From assembly GCF_000313135.1 (NCBI RefSeq), contig NW_004457654.1, forward strand, positions 256,210 to 320,209: a stretch of DNA of 64,000 bases, in the 5' to 3' direction. This DNA comes from Acanthamoeba castellanii str. Neff (Eukaryota > Discosea > Longamoebia > Acanthamoebidae). The notes under the pieces were generated by a model. The model did no database searches and had not been told where the DNA came from. It was given only the letters and a program-made list of their open reading frames with translations. The translations under genes were made by a program, and so were the position numbers. Positions 13,038 to 29,098 of this stretch are shown here, one piece after another; the stretch's first letter is position 1, and the number at the start of each line of letters is the position of its first letter.

Positions 13038-13136
13038 TAGTTTGCACCGCACAGGCACGACAGTTCGAACACCCCTGTATGTGTTGCTTGCACCCCTGTA
13101 TGTCCGCTTGCCCCTGCTCTGTGCGCCAGGTCGGGG

Positions 13137-13143
13137 AAAAAAA
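13137..13143 (-). terminator. RNA polymerase III T-run terminator
   Basis: Seven T residues on the minus strand (A run on the plus strand) start seven bases past the last paired base of the tRNA. This is the normal pol III stop signal. Confidence 0.75.
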
Positions 13144-13149
13144 TGATAT

Positions 13150-13220
13150 CGCCCCACCCAGATTTGAACTGGGGTCCCAGGTACCAGAAACCTATATGCT
13201 GCCAACTACACCATGAGGCG
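13150..13220 (-). tRNA. tRNA-Gln (CTG anticodon)
   Basis: Read on the minus strand, the 71 bases fold as a standard cloverleaf. The acceptor stem is CGCCTCA/TGGGGCG, the D arm GTGT...GCAT with AGTTGGCA loop, the anticodon stem TAGGT/ACCTG with loop TTCTGGT, the variable loop GGAC, and the T arm CCCAG-TTCAAAT-CTGGG. The anticodon CTG reads CAG, glutamine. The 3' CCA is not encoded, as expected in a eukaryote. No intron is present. The internal A box (TGGTGTAGTTGG) and B box (GTTCAAATC) serve as the promoter, and a T7 run follows. Confidence 0.92.
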
Positions 13221-13486
13221 GACTTGTACTAACAAACAGATTGAGAGTCACATTGTTTTAAGAGCTTCCAAAGGACGGGTTGGGTGGCGGAGCCCCTTCT
13301 GCGTGTACTGAATGGATCCATTTTATCAAACGTTCGGGTGCCATAGGACTGACGTGCATGCAGGCGAATCCACGAAAATGTTTGTGAATGAAATGAACAA
13401 AATGCAATGGACTTGCAGTATTGGATTTAGAATTATTTATTTGCCGCTAGACATTTGTGATGCTATTTACCTCAGAGAACGTTCGC

Positions 13487-13861
13487 TTAGGCGCTCTTAA
13501 CGGCGAACTTGCGCAGGGGGAAGTGGGCGAGCTTCTTGGTCTCCCTGACGGTCTTGGCGTTCTTCTCCTTCTTGGTCAGGCGGCGACGGATGGCGCGGGT
13601 CTTCTTCACGCGGAGATCGAGGGGCTTGTACTTCTTCTCCTTGTAGAACATGCGCAGCTGCTGCCTCTGGGTCTGGCTGATCACGGTGTTCACGCGGGCG
13701 ACGGACTTCCTGATCTCCTTGATCTTGGCGAGCTTGGAGGGGGCGCCACCGGTCACCTGCTGGACGCGCAGGGAGGCGAGCTCGGTCTTGAGCTCCTCAA
13801 GCTGCTTGACCAGCTCGTTCTTCTTCTTAGTCCTGAGTTCGTGGGCCTTGACCTTCGGCAT
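13487..13861 (-). CDS. RPL35: 60S ribosomal protein L35 (uL29)
   Basis: The 124-residue protein matches eukaryotic L35 along its whole length. It starts [17 protein letters not shown], contains [38 protein letters not shown] and [10 protein letters not shown], and ends [10 protein letters not shown]. It sits near the peptide exit tunnel of the large subunit. The coding part has no intron, and usual length is about 123 residues. On the sense strand, the sequence before the ATG is strongly pyrimidine-rich and ends TCTCTAG just before it, which would fit a 5' untranslated intron. Confidence 0.96.
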   Translation of the reverse strand: MPKVKAHELRTKKKNELVKQLEELKTELASLRVQQVTGGAPSKLAKIKEIRKSVARVNTVISQTQRQQLRMFYKEKKYKPLDLRVKKTRAIRRRLTKKEKNAKTVRETKKLAHFPLRKFAVKSA

Positions 13862-14357
13862 GATGTCTAGAGATGGCGAGAAAGAAAGATCTCTGAGGGG
13901 GGCGGCCGGGAGAGGGAGGAAGCCGATGCAGAGAGAGGAAGAAAGAAGAAAAAGAACTCACATCCTCGGTATTATCCCTCCATGCACTTTCGCTGTCATC
14001 CCCGGAATGCTCGCATTCTCGGAATGTTTCGCGCAAATTGCGTTTTTAATCTACAATTTAATCGAAACAGATATATCTCTGCAAACGCGATTGTGCAAGC
14101 CCCCTCGGGCACTGCTTCAGAAGATGGAAGTGCCTCCAGAGGATAGGGAGATGTGAGCTATGAAGAGGTGAGGCCGGCCAGACTGAACATGGGGAGGAAG
14201 GTGCGGTCGGCCAACTCCGGCTGAACGCACCAACCACCAGACAGTTACGCACCGGGAACTACCGACCGAGGGTTGCTCTCTCCCTCGACCGCGTTTGGTC
14301 TCCCTGTTACTCTTCTGCCCGCCGCCCCTCCATCTCGACTTCGTCACAGTGGCCAGC
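13862..14357. promoter_or_regulatory. Divergent promoter region between RPL35 and the UNC93-like gene
   Basis: About 500 bases between two divergent starts. The RPL35 side is polypyrimidine on its sense strand (13880-13960). The central part (about 14030-14080) is AT-rich and could hold the core promoter. No coding signal seen. Confidence 0.45.
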
Positions 14358-16742
14358 ATGACTCCGCCCGGCTCGCCCAACAAGCGAGTGCAGCAGAAGG
14401 ACTTGGCGGTCCTGTGCCTCGCCTTCTTCACCCTCATGAGTGCCTACAGGTACTCCCGACCACTCCTCGCACCACGTCGCGCTGAGTCGTGGTTGCTTAT
14501 ATAATGCCATTCCCACCGCAGCTCCATCCAGAACCTGCAGAGCAGCGTGGTGCCGGGCAAGCTCGGGTACTGGAGCCTGGCCGCCGCCTATGCCGGCTTC
14601 TGCTTCTGCTCGCTACTCGTCTCTTCCACCGGTACTACCACTACTACTCGGCGCTGCAGTTGAGCTTAGCAGCGCCATATCTGGCGCGAGCACTAACACC
14701 ACAACTATCTTCTATGTCGCGTGATGCGAAGCGACCGAGATCCTCAAGCCCAAGTACACGCTGGTGTTGGGCTCGGCGGCCTACACTGCGCTCCTGGCGG
14801 CCAACATCTACCCGCGAGCCTACACGCTCCTCCCCGCCGCCGCCATCAACGGGATCGGCGCCGGGCTCATCTGGACAGCACAAGGTGCCCGCCCACATGA
14901 CATCACTCTTCCACTCCATTCCATTCCACCTTCATCATCCCACTTCTCATCGTTGTGGTGGGTCTCCCGCTTTAGGCGCCTACCTGACCAACACGGCCGT
15001 GAACTATGCCAAGGCCATCGGCCAGCCCGTCCTCTCTGTAATGGGGCTCTTCAACGGCATTTTCATCTGCAATGTCCAGGTGCCCAACACCGTCATCCAC
15101 ACACCCACACCCACACTGCGGCGCATCAGGCGCCTGGGCCGAGTGGCGCTGGTGTACTGACAAAGGGAGGCCTCTCCGCATCAGATGAGCCAACTCGTGG
15201 GAAACCTGCTGGGGAGTCTCATCCTCCTGTTCGGCGGAGGAGACGCAGCCACGCGAATCCTGTTCTACACCCTGCTTGCCATCACCCTGGCCAGGTACCA
15301 CCCCTACGACCTCGCACCGGTTATACCGCGACTGAACCGCGAACTGGTCGGATGCACGACTCAGCGTGGTGATGTTTCTGGGCCTGGGCAAAGAGCCGAG
15401 CGAAAGGGAGTTGGAGCGAGAGGGTCGCCTCCTTCTCATCAACGACGAAGAAGGTGGGCAGGACGCCACCAGCGAGCCGTACGGCGGCCTGTCCTTCTAC
15501 AAGATCGGCATCAAGATCGTTCAGGTTGGCTTCACGCCCTTACACCTGCACGCCTCACCCCGCGAGTTCAATTGACACAGACTCTCTCTCTGTGTGGTGT
15601 TTGGCACACGCAGGTGTTTGTCCTGTTGCGCGACCCGAGGATGTATCTGCTCGTTCTGTCCATGATCTATGTATACCTTCTCCCATTACCGCACGCACGC
15701 GTCTCACCGCACGCACGCACACGCACACGCACGCACACGCACACGCACGCACACGCACACGCACGCACGCACACACACACGGCTTACTCATACGCGACCA
15801 GGTGGGGCTCGAGCAAGCATTCACGGCCGCTGATTTCACGTCAGGTACATGTACGCGCACGCGCGCTCTCCCAAGCACTGCCGCCAACCCAACCGTGGTC
15901 TGTGGCTTTGGTGGGTCAGATGTGATCAAGAAGACGATGGGCATGGAGTACATCGGCATCGTGCTCTGCGCCTTCGGGGGCGTGGGCGCGGTGGCTTCGT
16001 TCGTGGTGGGCAAGCTGTCCGACCGGCTGGGCAAGATGATCTTTGTGATCGTGGGCTCTCTGGCGCACGGCACCTTCTTCGCCTTCTTCCTCTTCCTCCA
16101 GCTCTTCTCTTCCATCGAGTGGCTCCACCAGCACTCCTATGTGCTCTTCATCATGTCAGGTACGCTCCTTGCAGTCCTTTTTGGGATGACGATGCCGACG
16201 ATGGTGACGATGGCGACGATGATGAACTGTGCCACGCAGGCATTCTGGGCCTGGGGGACGCCTGCTGGAACACCTTTGTGTCCGTCATGATGTCGAGCTT
16301 CTTCACCGACAAGACAGGTGTGCATGCCCACGTCATACGTCGTGTCACTGCTGATGGCGACGGCGCTGACCCAGCGAATTCATGCAGAGCCGGCCTTCTC
16401 CAACTTTCGGTTCTGGATGGCTCTGGGCTTCGTGATGAACTTCGTCTGGGGCTCCTTCCTGGTCGACCAGTACCACATCAAGGTAAAGCAGTTACCCCAC
16501 CCTGCGCATGTCTTGTGCGGCACCATGAAGCTGACGACCACCACCCACCCACTCTATAGTGCATCATCCTGGTCAACGTCATGGTGTTGGCTACCACCTG
16601 CGTGGTCATCCTCAACTTCCTCGTTTCACCGCTCGACCGAGATCCGCACGAGGTGACGACACTCGAGGAGAGGCCGACCATCATCATCAGCAACAACAAG
16701 AACCACCACCCCCGGCCCAGGGTCATCCACTTCAAGGAATAG
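14358..16742 (+). CDS. UNC93-like multi-pass membrane protein
   Basis: This is a major-facilitator-like protein of the UNC93 family. In animals these traffic Toll-like receptors (UNC93B1) or regulate potassium channels (UNC-93). The N-terminus (MTPPGSPNKRVQQKDL) is cytosolic, followed by LCLAFFTLMSAYRS, SSVVPGKLGYWSLA and a run of hydrophobic segments. Family blocks include GIGAGLIWTAQGAYLT, GLFNGIFICN, LFYTLLAITLA, IGIVLCAFGGVGAVASFVVG with KLSDRLGK, and GLGDACWNTFVSVMM. About twelve segments are expected. The C-terminus is short, cytosolic and His/Asn-rich, ending RVIHFKE. Several introns carry ACGC/CA repeats (15710-15780). The gene converges on the next one, with 53 bases between stops. 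Confidence 0.86.
15708..15781. repeat. (ACGC/AC)n intronic repeat
   Basis: Alternating purine-pyrimidine run of ACGC and AC units within an intron of the UNC93-like gene. The composition could favour Z-DNA. Confidence 0.8.
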
Positions 16743-16795
16743 AGCCTCCGTTTGCATGTCGTGTCGTGTCGTGTCGGCCTGGTGGCGACGACGTT

Positions 16796-18138
16796 TTATT
16801 GCTGGTAGGCCAGGTTCTGGAGGGCCGGCGACGAGTTGGGGTTGCTGATGCGCTGGCCCATGCCCGCCGATTGGTTCGGGTACGAACTGGCCGCGAAGGG
16901 CGAAGGCGACCCCGCCGACGCCGAGCCGTCCGGCGCGGGTTGTCCCGGGTAGGCGGGGGCCGAGGCGCTCGCATACGGCGAGCCGGCTGATGCGGGCGAC
17001 TGGGTCCCGGACGAAGGCGGCTGTTGCTGCTGCTGCGGCGGCGGCGCGCTGGGCTGCTGGAGCTGCGGGGGATAGCCCTGCGGTGGCTGATGAGACGGGT
17101 AGCCCTGCTGCTGCGGCTGTGCGGGCGGCTGGCCTGGCTGCTGCTGCTGCTGCTGCGGCGAGGGCGGGTAGCCCTGGTGCGGGGGGTAGCCTTGCTGCTG
17201 CGGCGGATAGCCCTGCTGCTGCTGCTGGGATGCGGGCGGTTGACCTGGCTGCTGCTGCTGCTGCAACTGCTGGGACTGCTGAGAGTAGGCCTGTGTGGTC
17301 TGCTGGAAGCTCTGCTGCGATGAGTAACCCTGCGGCGGTTGCTGCGGCGGGTAGCCCTGCTGCTGTGCGGGTGGCTGGCCAGGACCCGCAGGATACTACG
17401 CGTGGTGTGTGTGTGTGTTTCGTGTGTACGTAGATGAGAGGTGAGTGTGCAGTCCAAGAAACATTCCCGCCGCCACAGGGAAAGGCAATCGAGGAGTGGA
17501 CGTACGCCTTGGGGACCGCCGAACTGCTGCTGGCCCGCAACGCGCTGTTGCGAGATGCTGCTGATCTGCGCCGCAAGGTTGTGCTGCCCAAAGGCCGCGG
17601 GCTGCGGAGGCGGCATGCCACCACCGCCACTGGCGAAGGGCGGCGGCATCGCGCCCATCGCGGGAGCGGCCTGCGGTGGATAGCCGCTCATCGGCATCGG
17701 CGGAGGCGCGACGCCGCCCGGCGGAGGAGGGTAGGGGTAGCCCGGATAGCCCGCGGGCGGCGGGCCGGGGTAGGCAGGCCGCACGACCGGCGCACCGGGC
17801 GGTGGTGGGTAGGCGCCGTGTGGGGGAGGCGGGTAGGCACCGTGCGGTGGAGGCGGGTAGTAGCCCACAGGTGCGGGCGGGTAGGCGCCATAGTGATGCG
17901 TCGGGGTCGTGTGGATGTACTGGACCGAGGTGCCGCACGAAGATGGCGGTGGGCAATACGACACGTACGATACATCGCACTGCCGAATGGGGCAACAAAT
18001 TAGACAATGGGGGGGGGGATAAGCAGAATCAGAGAGCGGCGCACGAACGGGTGGAGGCGACCCACAGTGAGGCGGCGAGTCACACGGGTCGCAGTGACTG
18101 TAGTGCTTCTTCTTGTAGTGGTGGTGATGGTGCGACAT
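16796..18138 (-). CDS. Tyr-Pro-Pro / Gln-rich low-complexity protein
   Basis: I do not recognise a folded domain. The N-terminus is His/Tyr/Cys-rich (MSHHHHHYKKKHYSHC) with several CxxC-like pairs. It is followed by repeated GAYPPPPH units, AGYPGYPYPPPPGG, a Gln/Ala segment (HNLAAQISSISQQR), and after one intron a long tract of GYPPQQQ and QQQQQPGQPP units. The stop is at 16796. The single intron (donor GTACGT, about 17396-17509) joins GGPQG to YPAGPGQ in frame. Such (X)YPPX tracts occur in annexin A7/A11 and other proteins that form condensates or bind membranes. That role here is inference from composition only. Length is about 410 residues. Confidence 0.72.
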
Positions 18139-18377
18139 GTTGCTGTTGCTGTGTTGGAAAATCGACTCTACTCGAGTGATTGATCTGTCTGTTCAAATCA
18201 CGCCGGGCGGCTTCGCTGCAGCAGAACGAAAAGGTGTTGTCTTTTCTTCATGTTCGTGCGGGCCGGCCCGCTATCCGGAACTCAGACGTGCGCCTGCGAG
18301 CAAACGGAAGGCCTTTCTGCCTTGCAGCTGACCATGTGAGATGGCTTGGTCTCTCGGCACGGCCGTGTGGCCACTGA
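18139..18377. other. Intergenic region, no gene seen
   Basis: It separates the 5' end of the YPP-rich gene from the 3' end of the ankyrin gene, both on the minus strand, and so should hold the promoter of the former. Short open frames here lack motifs. Confidence 0.4.
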
Positions 18378-20401
18378 TCAGTTGGTGTCCATGGGTTGGG
18401 TTTTGGCCTTCAGCTTCTCCCACAGCGGGTCTCTGGGCTCCAACCACGCAGCCGCCAGGTTCTGGGGAGTATCGCCTGCCAAGTGAAGCAAAGGGCGAGC
18501 ATGTGAGTGAAACTGTGATGTGCATGCGCGAGCGAATGTTTGTGGGTGGGTGGGGGGGCGCTCACCAAGAAGGTTCTTGTGGTCGGTCAATGAGCCGGCA
18601 TCAATCAGCTCCTGGAGCAGCGCCCCCCCCCCAAGACGCATTGAGTGCCGCAATGCAATCAGACTCGAGGGTTGACAGTCTTGGACACATACCGCAATGA
18701 TGCTTTTGAAGGCTTGATCGTGCTGAGAACCGTTGCGACAAGCAGAGATGAGCGGTATGGTGCCCACGGCGTCCATCGCGTTCACATCGGCTCCCGCCTT
18801 GATGAGAGCCCTGGTCCATCTCATCAGTGAGCTGGAACATTACCCCCAAAGGTGACAGATGACAGCAACGGCTGGGAGCAAAGGGAAGGCAGACCTCACA
18901 GAAACGAGACAGCCCTTTTGCGAAGCTATCTGGAGCGGCGTGACGCCCTTGGGGGTCTTCCGGTTGCTGCCGTTCAGCTGGCCGCGACAAGTGAGACTAC
19001 ATGAGTACAACAGCAACAACAGCACAGCCAACCCATGCCACCTGCAAAAGGGAAGTGTACCGACGCGTGGACATCAGCTCCACGACTGATGAGCTCCTCG
19101 ACTACGTCGCCCAGCCTGTGCATGGCTGCCATGTAGAGCGCCGTGGAACCATCACGCCTAGAGGTGCGAATGGGTGGGCGGATTAGAAAAGATAGGCGGA
19201 TGGATGGTTGGCGCGCTGACTGTCAAGAAGAGGCCGAGAGTACGCAGCGTGATTGATTGGAACGCCAAGGTCGAGCAGCTTCCGCACAATGGCCAGCGGT
19301 TGGCGCCCCTCGAATCCCAGCGCAGGCGAGTCACACGCGCTCATCACGGTTGTATAGCCAGACGTATCACTGTGCCAATTGCCACCATTGAAGGTCAGTG
19401 TTGATTGAAAACACTGCTGTTCAACATGCGTTGGCTTTTGAAAGACGCACACAAAGTTGGGGTCGGCCCCTGCCTCCAGGAGTATGTCGACCGTGGCGAG
19501 ATCTCCCTGCAACGCCGCGGCAAAAAGGGGCGTCGTGCCTGCGCTGTCATTCTGCGCTTTGTTGGGCTGTTGAAGATGGGTGGATGTTAGGTTGATGGTT
19601 TGAGCCTTGGGCGAGGCAGACTGACGACGTACATCGGCGCCTTTGGCGAGCAGGTAGGAGGCCACGTCGGTTTGGTTACTGAATGCGGCGATGAGCAGTG
19701 GTGTAGTCGTCACCTTGTACTCGGTGGCGTCCACTACCGCGCCATGCTCGACAAGCATCTTCACGTGTGCTAGAGACTTTCCTCGTACCGCGCAGTGGAG
19801 TGGAGTCCCTGAGAAAGCACCACTTCACGGTCAGAAGGGCTCCCTCACGGTGCAGAGGCACATGAAGCTTCAGTTACCTCCATCTTCCTCTCGCCCGTTC
19901 ACCTCGGCGCCGGCACGAAGCAGCTCGGCCAGAAGCGACTCGTCAGCGTGCGGGCTCACGATGGCAATGTGCAGCGGTAGACAGCCTAAGAAGGCCAACG
20001 GCACCGGCGTCACCACCAACCACCACCCAGGGTCACCTGCGCTGGCCCACTACTGATACGTACCGTCTGACCTTGGGACGTTGCAGTCAGCTCCCACTTC
20101 CAGAAGGTAGCGGAGGATGGGGAGGCTGCCCACAATGCAGGCCGCTACGAGCGGCGTGCAGTAGTCGCCCGGCTGTCCGCTCGCCACCTTCGTCCTCACT
20201 GCACACACCACCACTCACCGTCAGCTCGGAGGCCAAAAACGAAGAACGCATTATGGGGGGGCGAGGAGCCGTACACTCGGCGGGAACGGCCGCGGTGAAG
20301 GCGCGCACCGCCAATTCATCCTTGGAGGCGACCAGCTTGATGAGCTGCTTGGTTTGCGCTTGTACGTCCGTCACGCTTCTCCTACCACGACGTCTGGGCA
20401 T
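18378..20401 (-). CDS. Ankyrin-repeat protein
   Basis: After a basic N-terminus (MPRRRGRRSVTDVQAQTK) the protein is almost entirely ankyrin repeats. Consensus pieces appear in order: TPLVAACIVGSLPILRYLLE, GCLPLHIAIVSPHADESLL, GGTPLHCAVRGKSLAHVKML, TPLLIAAFSNQTDVASYLL, GTTPLFAAALQGDLATVDIL, YTTVMSACDSP, STALYMAAMHRLGDVVEEL, GVTPLQIASQKGCLVSVRAL, GTIPLISACRNGS and DTPQNLAAAWLE. That is about nine to ten repeats. Introns fall between repeats. Ankyrin arrays bind proteins, and no catalytic domain is attached, so the partner cannot be read. A slightly longer frame uses GTG upstream (20419), so the first ATG (20401) was chosen. It is divergent from the small gene at 20638. Confidence 0.85.
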
Positions 20402-20637
20402 GCCCTCTTCGTTCTGCACTAAAACGTTCGACCAGAGGCGCAGAGGCCCACCAAGAAATAATTCGGCAGTTTCTATGGATCAGCCCAAAATTTTCGGGTA
20501 TTCTGGAGCAGCCAACAGCAGCGCCAGCAAAGCGCGCGACGGCATTGATGCCAAATTAATGATCAAGAGGTCAGGACCTCGCGATTGATTGATTGATCTC
20601 GAAGCGCACGTCACCACCGCAAGCTCCACCGCGCCCC

Positions 20638-21174
20638 ATGTCGCAATCATACAACACTACTCAATCATCTTCATCTTCGAAGACGCCTCCGCGATGCGCT
20701 TACGTAGCGCCCACCATTGAGAATGGACTGTTGACATCTTCTGTACAAGCATCTCAAGCGTCCACAACCACAACCACGACCTCTGCCTCCTCTTCACCTC
20801 TCGTACAGCTTTCCTCAAATGGTTTCACTCTCAATTCATCACCAACACGGAGCCCTATGGAGAATGCGCCATCTATGCTCGATCTCATGGCCCAGTTTGA
20901 GACCTCAACCACTCTCAGGGACAGCAGCGAAGCCAGGCCCGTGTGGCGGTACCTCCCTTTCAAATTCAAATCTCGAAATTTCAGCACTGCAGATTGTTCG
21001 GTGATTGTGGGGTGCAGAGATTAATGCTTGAGTAATCACGACAGAGCTCCATGGGAGGACCAAGACAGTGCCTTCCAGACCGAGTTCGACTCTGAGCTCA
21101 GTTTCCTGTGCGATAGAATTCACGTCAAGGAAGACGATCCGATGAGCGTCGGCCATCTGCCCTACATCCTGTAA
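20638..21174 (+). CDS. Small Ser/Thr-rich protein of unknown function
   Basis: I do not recognise this gene. The first part is low complexity (QSSSSSKTPPR, STTTTTTSASSS). It then reads MLDLMAQFETSTTLRDSSEA. A GTACCT donor at about 20950 and a CACGACAG acceptor at about 21041 join PVWR to APWEDQDSAFQTEFDSEL, followed by FLCDRIHVKEDD and the end GHLPYIL. The second exon is acidic and looks genuinely coding. An upstream open segment beginning MDQPKIFGYSGAAN (ATG 20475) could be a first exon, but no acceptor I found restores the frame. About 145-150 residues. No homology claimed. Confidence 0.5.
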
Positions 21175-21302
21175 ACAACCAACACCCCCCAATCTCTTCT
21201 CGTACATAAATCCATTAGCTCTGACGATGCTCTGCAGTCAATCTCATGCGCTCGCGTGTAGGGAAGCCACCATGTTGTTGTGATGCGTTAGAAGTGTGCT
21301 CA

Positions 21303-26390
<5,088 letters not shown>

Positions 26391-26640
26391 GTTGGTGGCT
26401 ATTTATTTCTTCATCTTTTTCTTTTCTCTTTTTGCATTTCCACCCGGTAAATTTTGAGGGAATTAAAATCGGTAAAAAATGATTGGCAGGCAAGACGCCA
26501 GCCCCGCATTGGTCACTTCGCCGCGTGTCGTTATCACTTAATGCCATTTTCCCAGCACAAAATGAGCATGCTGGCTGCACATGAAGCAGGCCATGACCTG
26601 AAGGTCTGGTACCCCACCCAAGCTCGGCTGTGGTGGGTCA

Positions 26641-26648
26641 CCACGTCA
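26641..26648 (-). promoter_or_regulatory. ATF6-type site TGACGTGG
   Basis: CCACGTCA on the plus strand is the complement of TGACGTGG, the core bound by ATF6-class bZIP factors. It lies about 340 bases upstream of a membrane-anchored bZIP gene. No CCAAT box is placed nine bases away, so it is not a full ER-stress element. Confidence 0.35.
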
Positions 26649-26742
26649 CCAAGCCCACCGTTCCACAGAGCTTGTGACACATTCCCCACAAATTCTTAAG
26701 CCACGAAATTCCCCTTTATTCGCCCACTCCCCACGCACGCTG

Positions 26743-26750
26743 TGACGTCA
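26743..26750. promoter_or_regulatory. CRE palindrome TGACGTCA
   Basis: A perfect ATF/CREB binding palindrome about 235 bases upstream of the bZIP start codon and just upstream of a TATA-like sequence. Autoregulation is an inference. Confidence 0.45.
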
Positions 26751-26983
26751 CCGCATTGTCGACATATATTCTATTTTGAGGCCAGAAAGATATTTCCACC
26801 GCCTTGCGTGTGGCGTTCCCCTTTTCCAGCAACAGGCCAACAGCTCGATCCCCCCAAACCCTGCTGCATCCTCATTCCACTTCCAGCCAAATCGAAGAGC
26901 TCTGCCCCCCCTTCGAATCTGCACATCAACCATCCCATCATCGGTTGAGGTAAATAGAAGTAGAACAGCACCACCTCTAGGCC

Positions 26984-28577
26984 ATGCAATTCTCGTGGGC
27001 TGAATCATCAGCGATGGATGGAGAAAGTGAGGTGAAGGGAGGTGACTTCACCACCTACGAGAACCTCTATGGAAACGAGCTCCAGCTGTTCGAGTCCTTC
27101 TTCAACGGCAATCTCAACGAGCTCGATTACCTGAGCGATCTGTCGCTTCCTGCCGGATCCGAATCGCATATCTCTGCGGAGCCCATCGATCTGCCGTTCG
27201 TCAAGAACGAGCCCTCGTCGCCTGAATCGTTCGCGACCGAGAGCACCACACCCAGCTCGCCCGGCGAGAGTTCTGGCCCCTCGTCGCCCGAGACCCTCTT
27301 CCAGCATCACGCGTCGATGATGTCATCGCCGGAGAGCACCATCAACCCCATCTCGCTCACCATGGCCTCTGCCTACCCGATCCAAGATCCGCTCGTCGAG
27401 ATCAAGAAGCAGGGCGCTAAGCGGGCCAGGTTCGGCAGCGAGGACGAGGACGTTGCTCCCACACCGTTGCCGTCAAGCGGCGGTGCACCCGAGGAGGAAC
27501 GACATGTGAAGAGGCAGCGCAGGTACGCTTGCAACCAGTTGATCGTTGCAATCCCATTCCGACTAATTTCCAAACGATTGATGTTCTGGCCATTACATGT
27601 ATGTCTCATTCTCAGCTCGCTCAACAGGCTGATAAAAAATCGCGAAAGCGCTCAGAAGTCCCGGTTGCGAAAGAAGATGTATATTGAAGATCTGGAGACG
27701 AAGGTCAAGTCTCTTGCCACGCACAACGACATGCTCCTGCAGGAGAACAACACGCTCAAGGAGGAGATCAACTACCTCACCAAGTTCATCAACAAGACGC
27801 CCGGTCTCGCCGAGGAGATTGCCCAGAGCCGCCCTAAGGGCACCGCTCCTATCCGAAACGTCAAGGCTGCCGGCGTGTGCCTCCTCATCGTCCTCTTCTC
27901 GTTCGGCCTCTTTTTCAACAACGTTCAGCAGTTCGGCGACAACGGCCCCGCGCTCCCCTTCGAGGGTGGCGCGAGAGAGCCTGTTCCCGAAGTCCTTCCG
28001 TTCGGCGGTGAGAGACGGTACGTGCCATCACCCGCTAACTTGCTTTGGCTGTTTTGTTTTGTTTTGTGTTTTCCCCCAATTACCCTCCATGCTTTGGCTG
28101 TCGGTCGCTTATCACCCACCACTCCAGGTATGGTCGCATGTTGAAGTCGTTCAAGGACGCTGTGCCCTCCCTGGCCAGCGAGACCGAGGAGGTTGGTGGC
28201 GACCTTACGCAGGTGAGCTGAGGACCCTCCTTCTTAGCTGCATTTTGTGCTCAGAACCGATGTTCACCACTTTTCCTCCTCCACAGATCTTTCCCAAGAG
28301 GCGTCTGCCTCCTGTGGACATGGGATCCCTGGACTCCGTCATCCAGAGGAACAAGAAGGTCGGAACCGGCCTCTCTCCCTACAAGAAGATCAAGCTCGAG
28401 GAGGACGCGATGGACGTGGTGGACCCGTCCTGTATGGAGGAGCTAGAGAAAGGCTTCATCTCCGTTCCCCAGCTCCCCGCGTGTGAGGACGGCCTCCTTC
28501 CTGACTCGTACGAGCTCGCCAGCGCCAGCCCGCGCAACGACACTGGCGCCGAGACCACCGGTCACACCGACAACTAG
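26984..28577 (+). CDS. Membrane-anchored bZIP transcription factor (ATF6/CREB3-like)
   Basis: The N-terminal part is acidic and Ser/Pro-rich, as in activation domains (SPGESSGPSSPETLF). One intron (donor GTACGC, phase 2) precedes the basic region NRESAQKSRLRKK. A leucine zipper follows with heptad leucines (YIEDLETKVKSLATHNDMLL, ENNTLKEEINYLTKF). Directly after it comes a hydrophobic segment AAGVCLLIVLFSFGLFFNNV (about residue 280-300), long enough to cross a membrane. The remaining 160 or so residues would lie in the lumen. This order is that of ATF6, CREB3/OASIS and plant bZIP17/28, which are released by intramembrane cleavage on stress. Possible S1P-like sites in the lumenal part are RRLPP and GRMLKS. 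The stop is TAG at 28575-28577. CRE and ATF6-like elements lie in its own promoter. Confidence 0.85.
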
Positions 28578-29098
28578 GCGCGCGTGCAACCACTACGTGC
28601 CCCCTTCGCCGGTCCCCGCCCTGAGTGGTACCGGCCGACATAATACACTTCATCGGTCTATGTATGTCTTCTCTTTCTCTGCGTCTTCGATCATTCCTCG
28701 ATCATCATTCCTCCCTCTATCGCTCCTTCTGTATTAATTTATTCTGTCCAAAACACATAACACACTTTTTTTTATCAACCCCTGCCCTTCGTGCGTCATC
28801 AAGTGTGGTGCGCCACTTCAACTTCAACAGGCAGTTCGACAGGCAGCGATGTCGAATAAATCAATCAATGCACACGCGTGTGGTGGGCTTCCCCTGCCTC
28901 ACCAGCCGGAGTTGGTGGGGAATGCGAGTGGGGCGGGAATTCGCAGGCCAGCGACGAAACCAAACAGGTCTGGGGTCAGGCAGGACTGTTGTTTGGCGTC
29001 GAGGAGGAAAGCAACGTGGCACTACTGCGTGCCCCTCCCCCCCAGCTCTAATCGTTCTGGGCTCCTCGACAGCTCCTTCCACGCCAACAGAAGGAAGG
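28578..29098. other. 3' UTR of the bZIP gene and mannosidase 5' region
   Basis: About 520 bases. A canonical AATAAA lies at 28855-28860, some 280 bases after the bZIP stop. An open frame continues upstream of the mannosidase start but has no ATG before 29099 in that frame that gives a recognisable protein. No other feature was seen. Confidence 0.45.
28855..28860 (+). promoter_or_regulatory. AATAAA polyadenylation signal
   Basis: Canonical hexamer downstream of the bZIP stop codon. It is the only perfect AATAAA noticed between this gene and the mannosidase. Confidence 0.4.

Larger units (their letters stand above)
26391..26983. promoter_or_regulatory. Divergent promoter between PEX6 and the bZIP gene
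   Basis: About 590 bases without a supported gene. It contains a CCACGTCA (26641-26648), a TGACGTCA palindrome (26743-26750) and a TATA-like stretch CATATATTCTATTTT (about 26761-26775) on the bZIP side. An AT-rich patch near 26396-26480 lies on the PEX6 side. Confidence 0.5.

Noticed and set aside
15708..15781. Possible CRISPR or satellite array
   Set aside because: Units are 2-4 bases with no spacers; it is an intronic simple repeat.
20475..20569. Possible first exon MDQPKIFGYS for the small gene at 20638
   Set aside because: No downstream AG acceptor found keeps the reading frame, so it was left out of the model.
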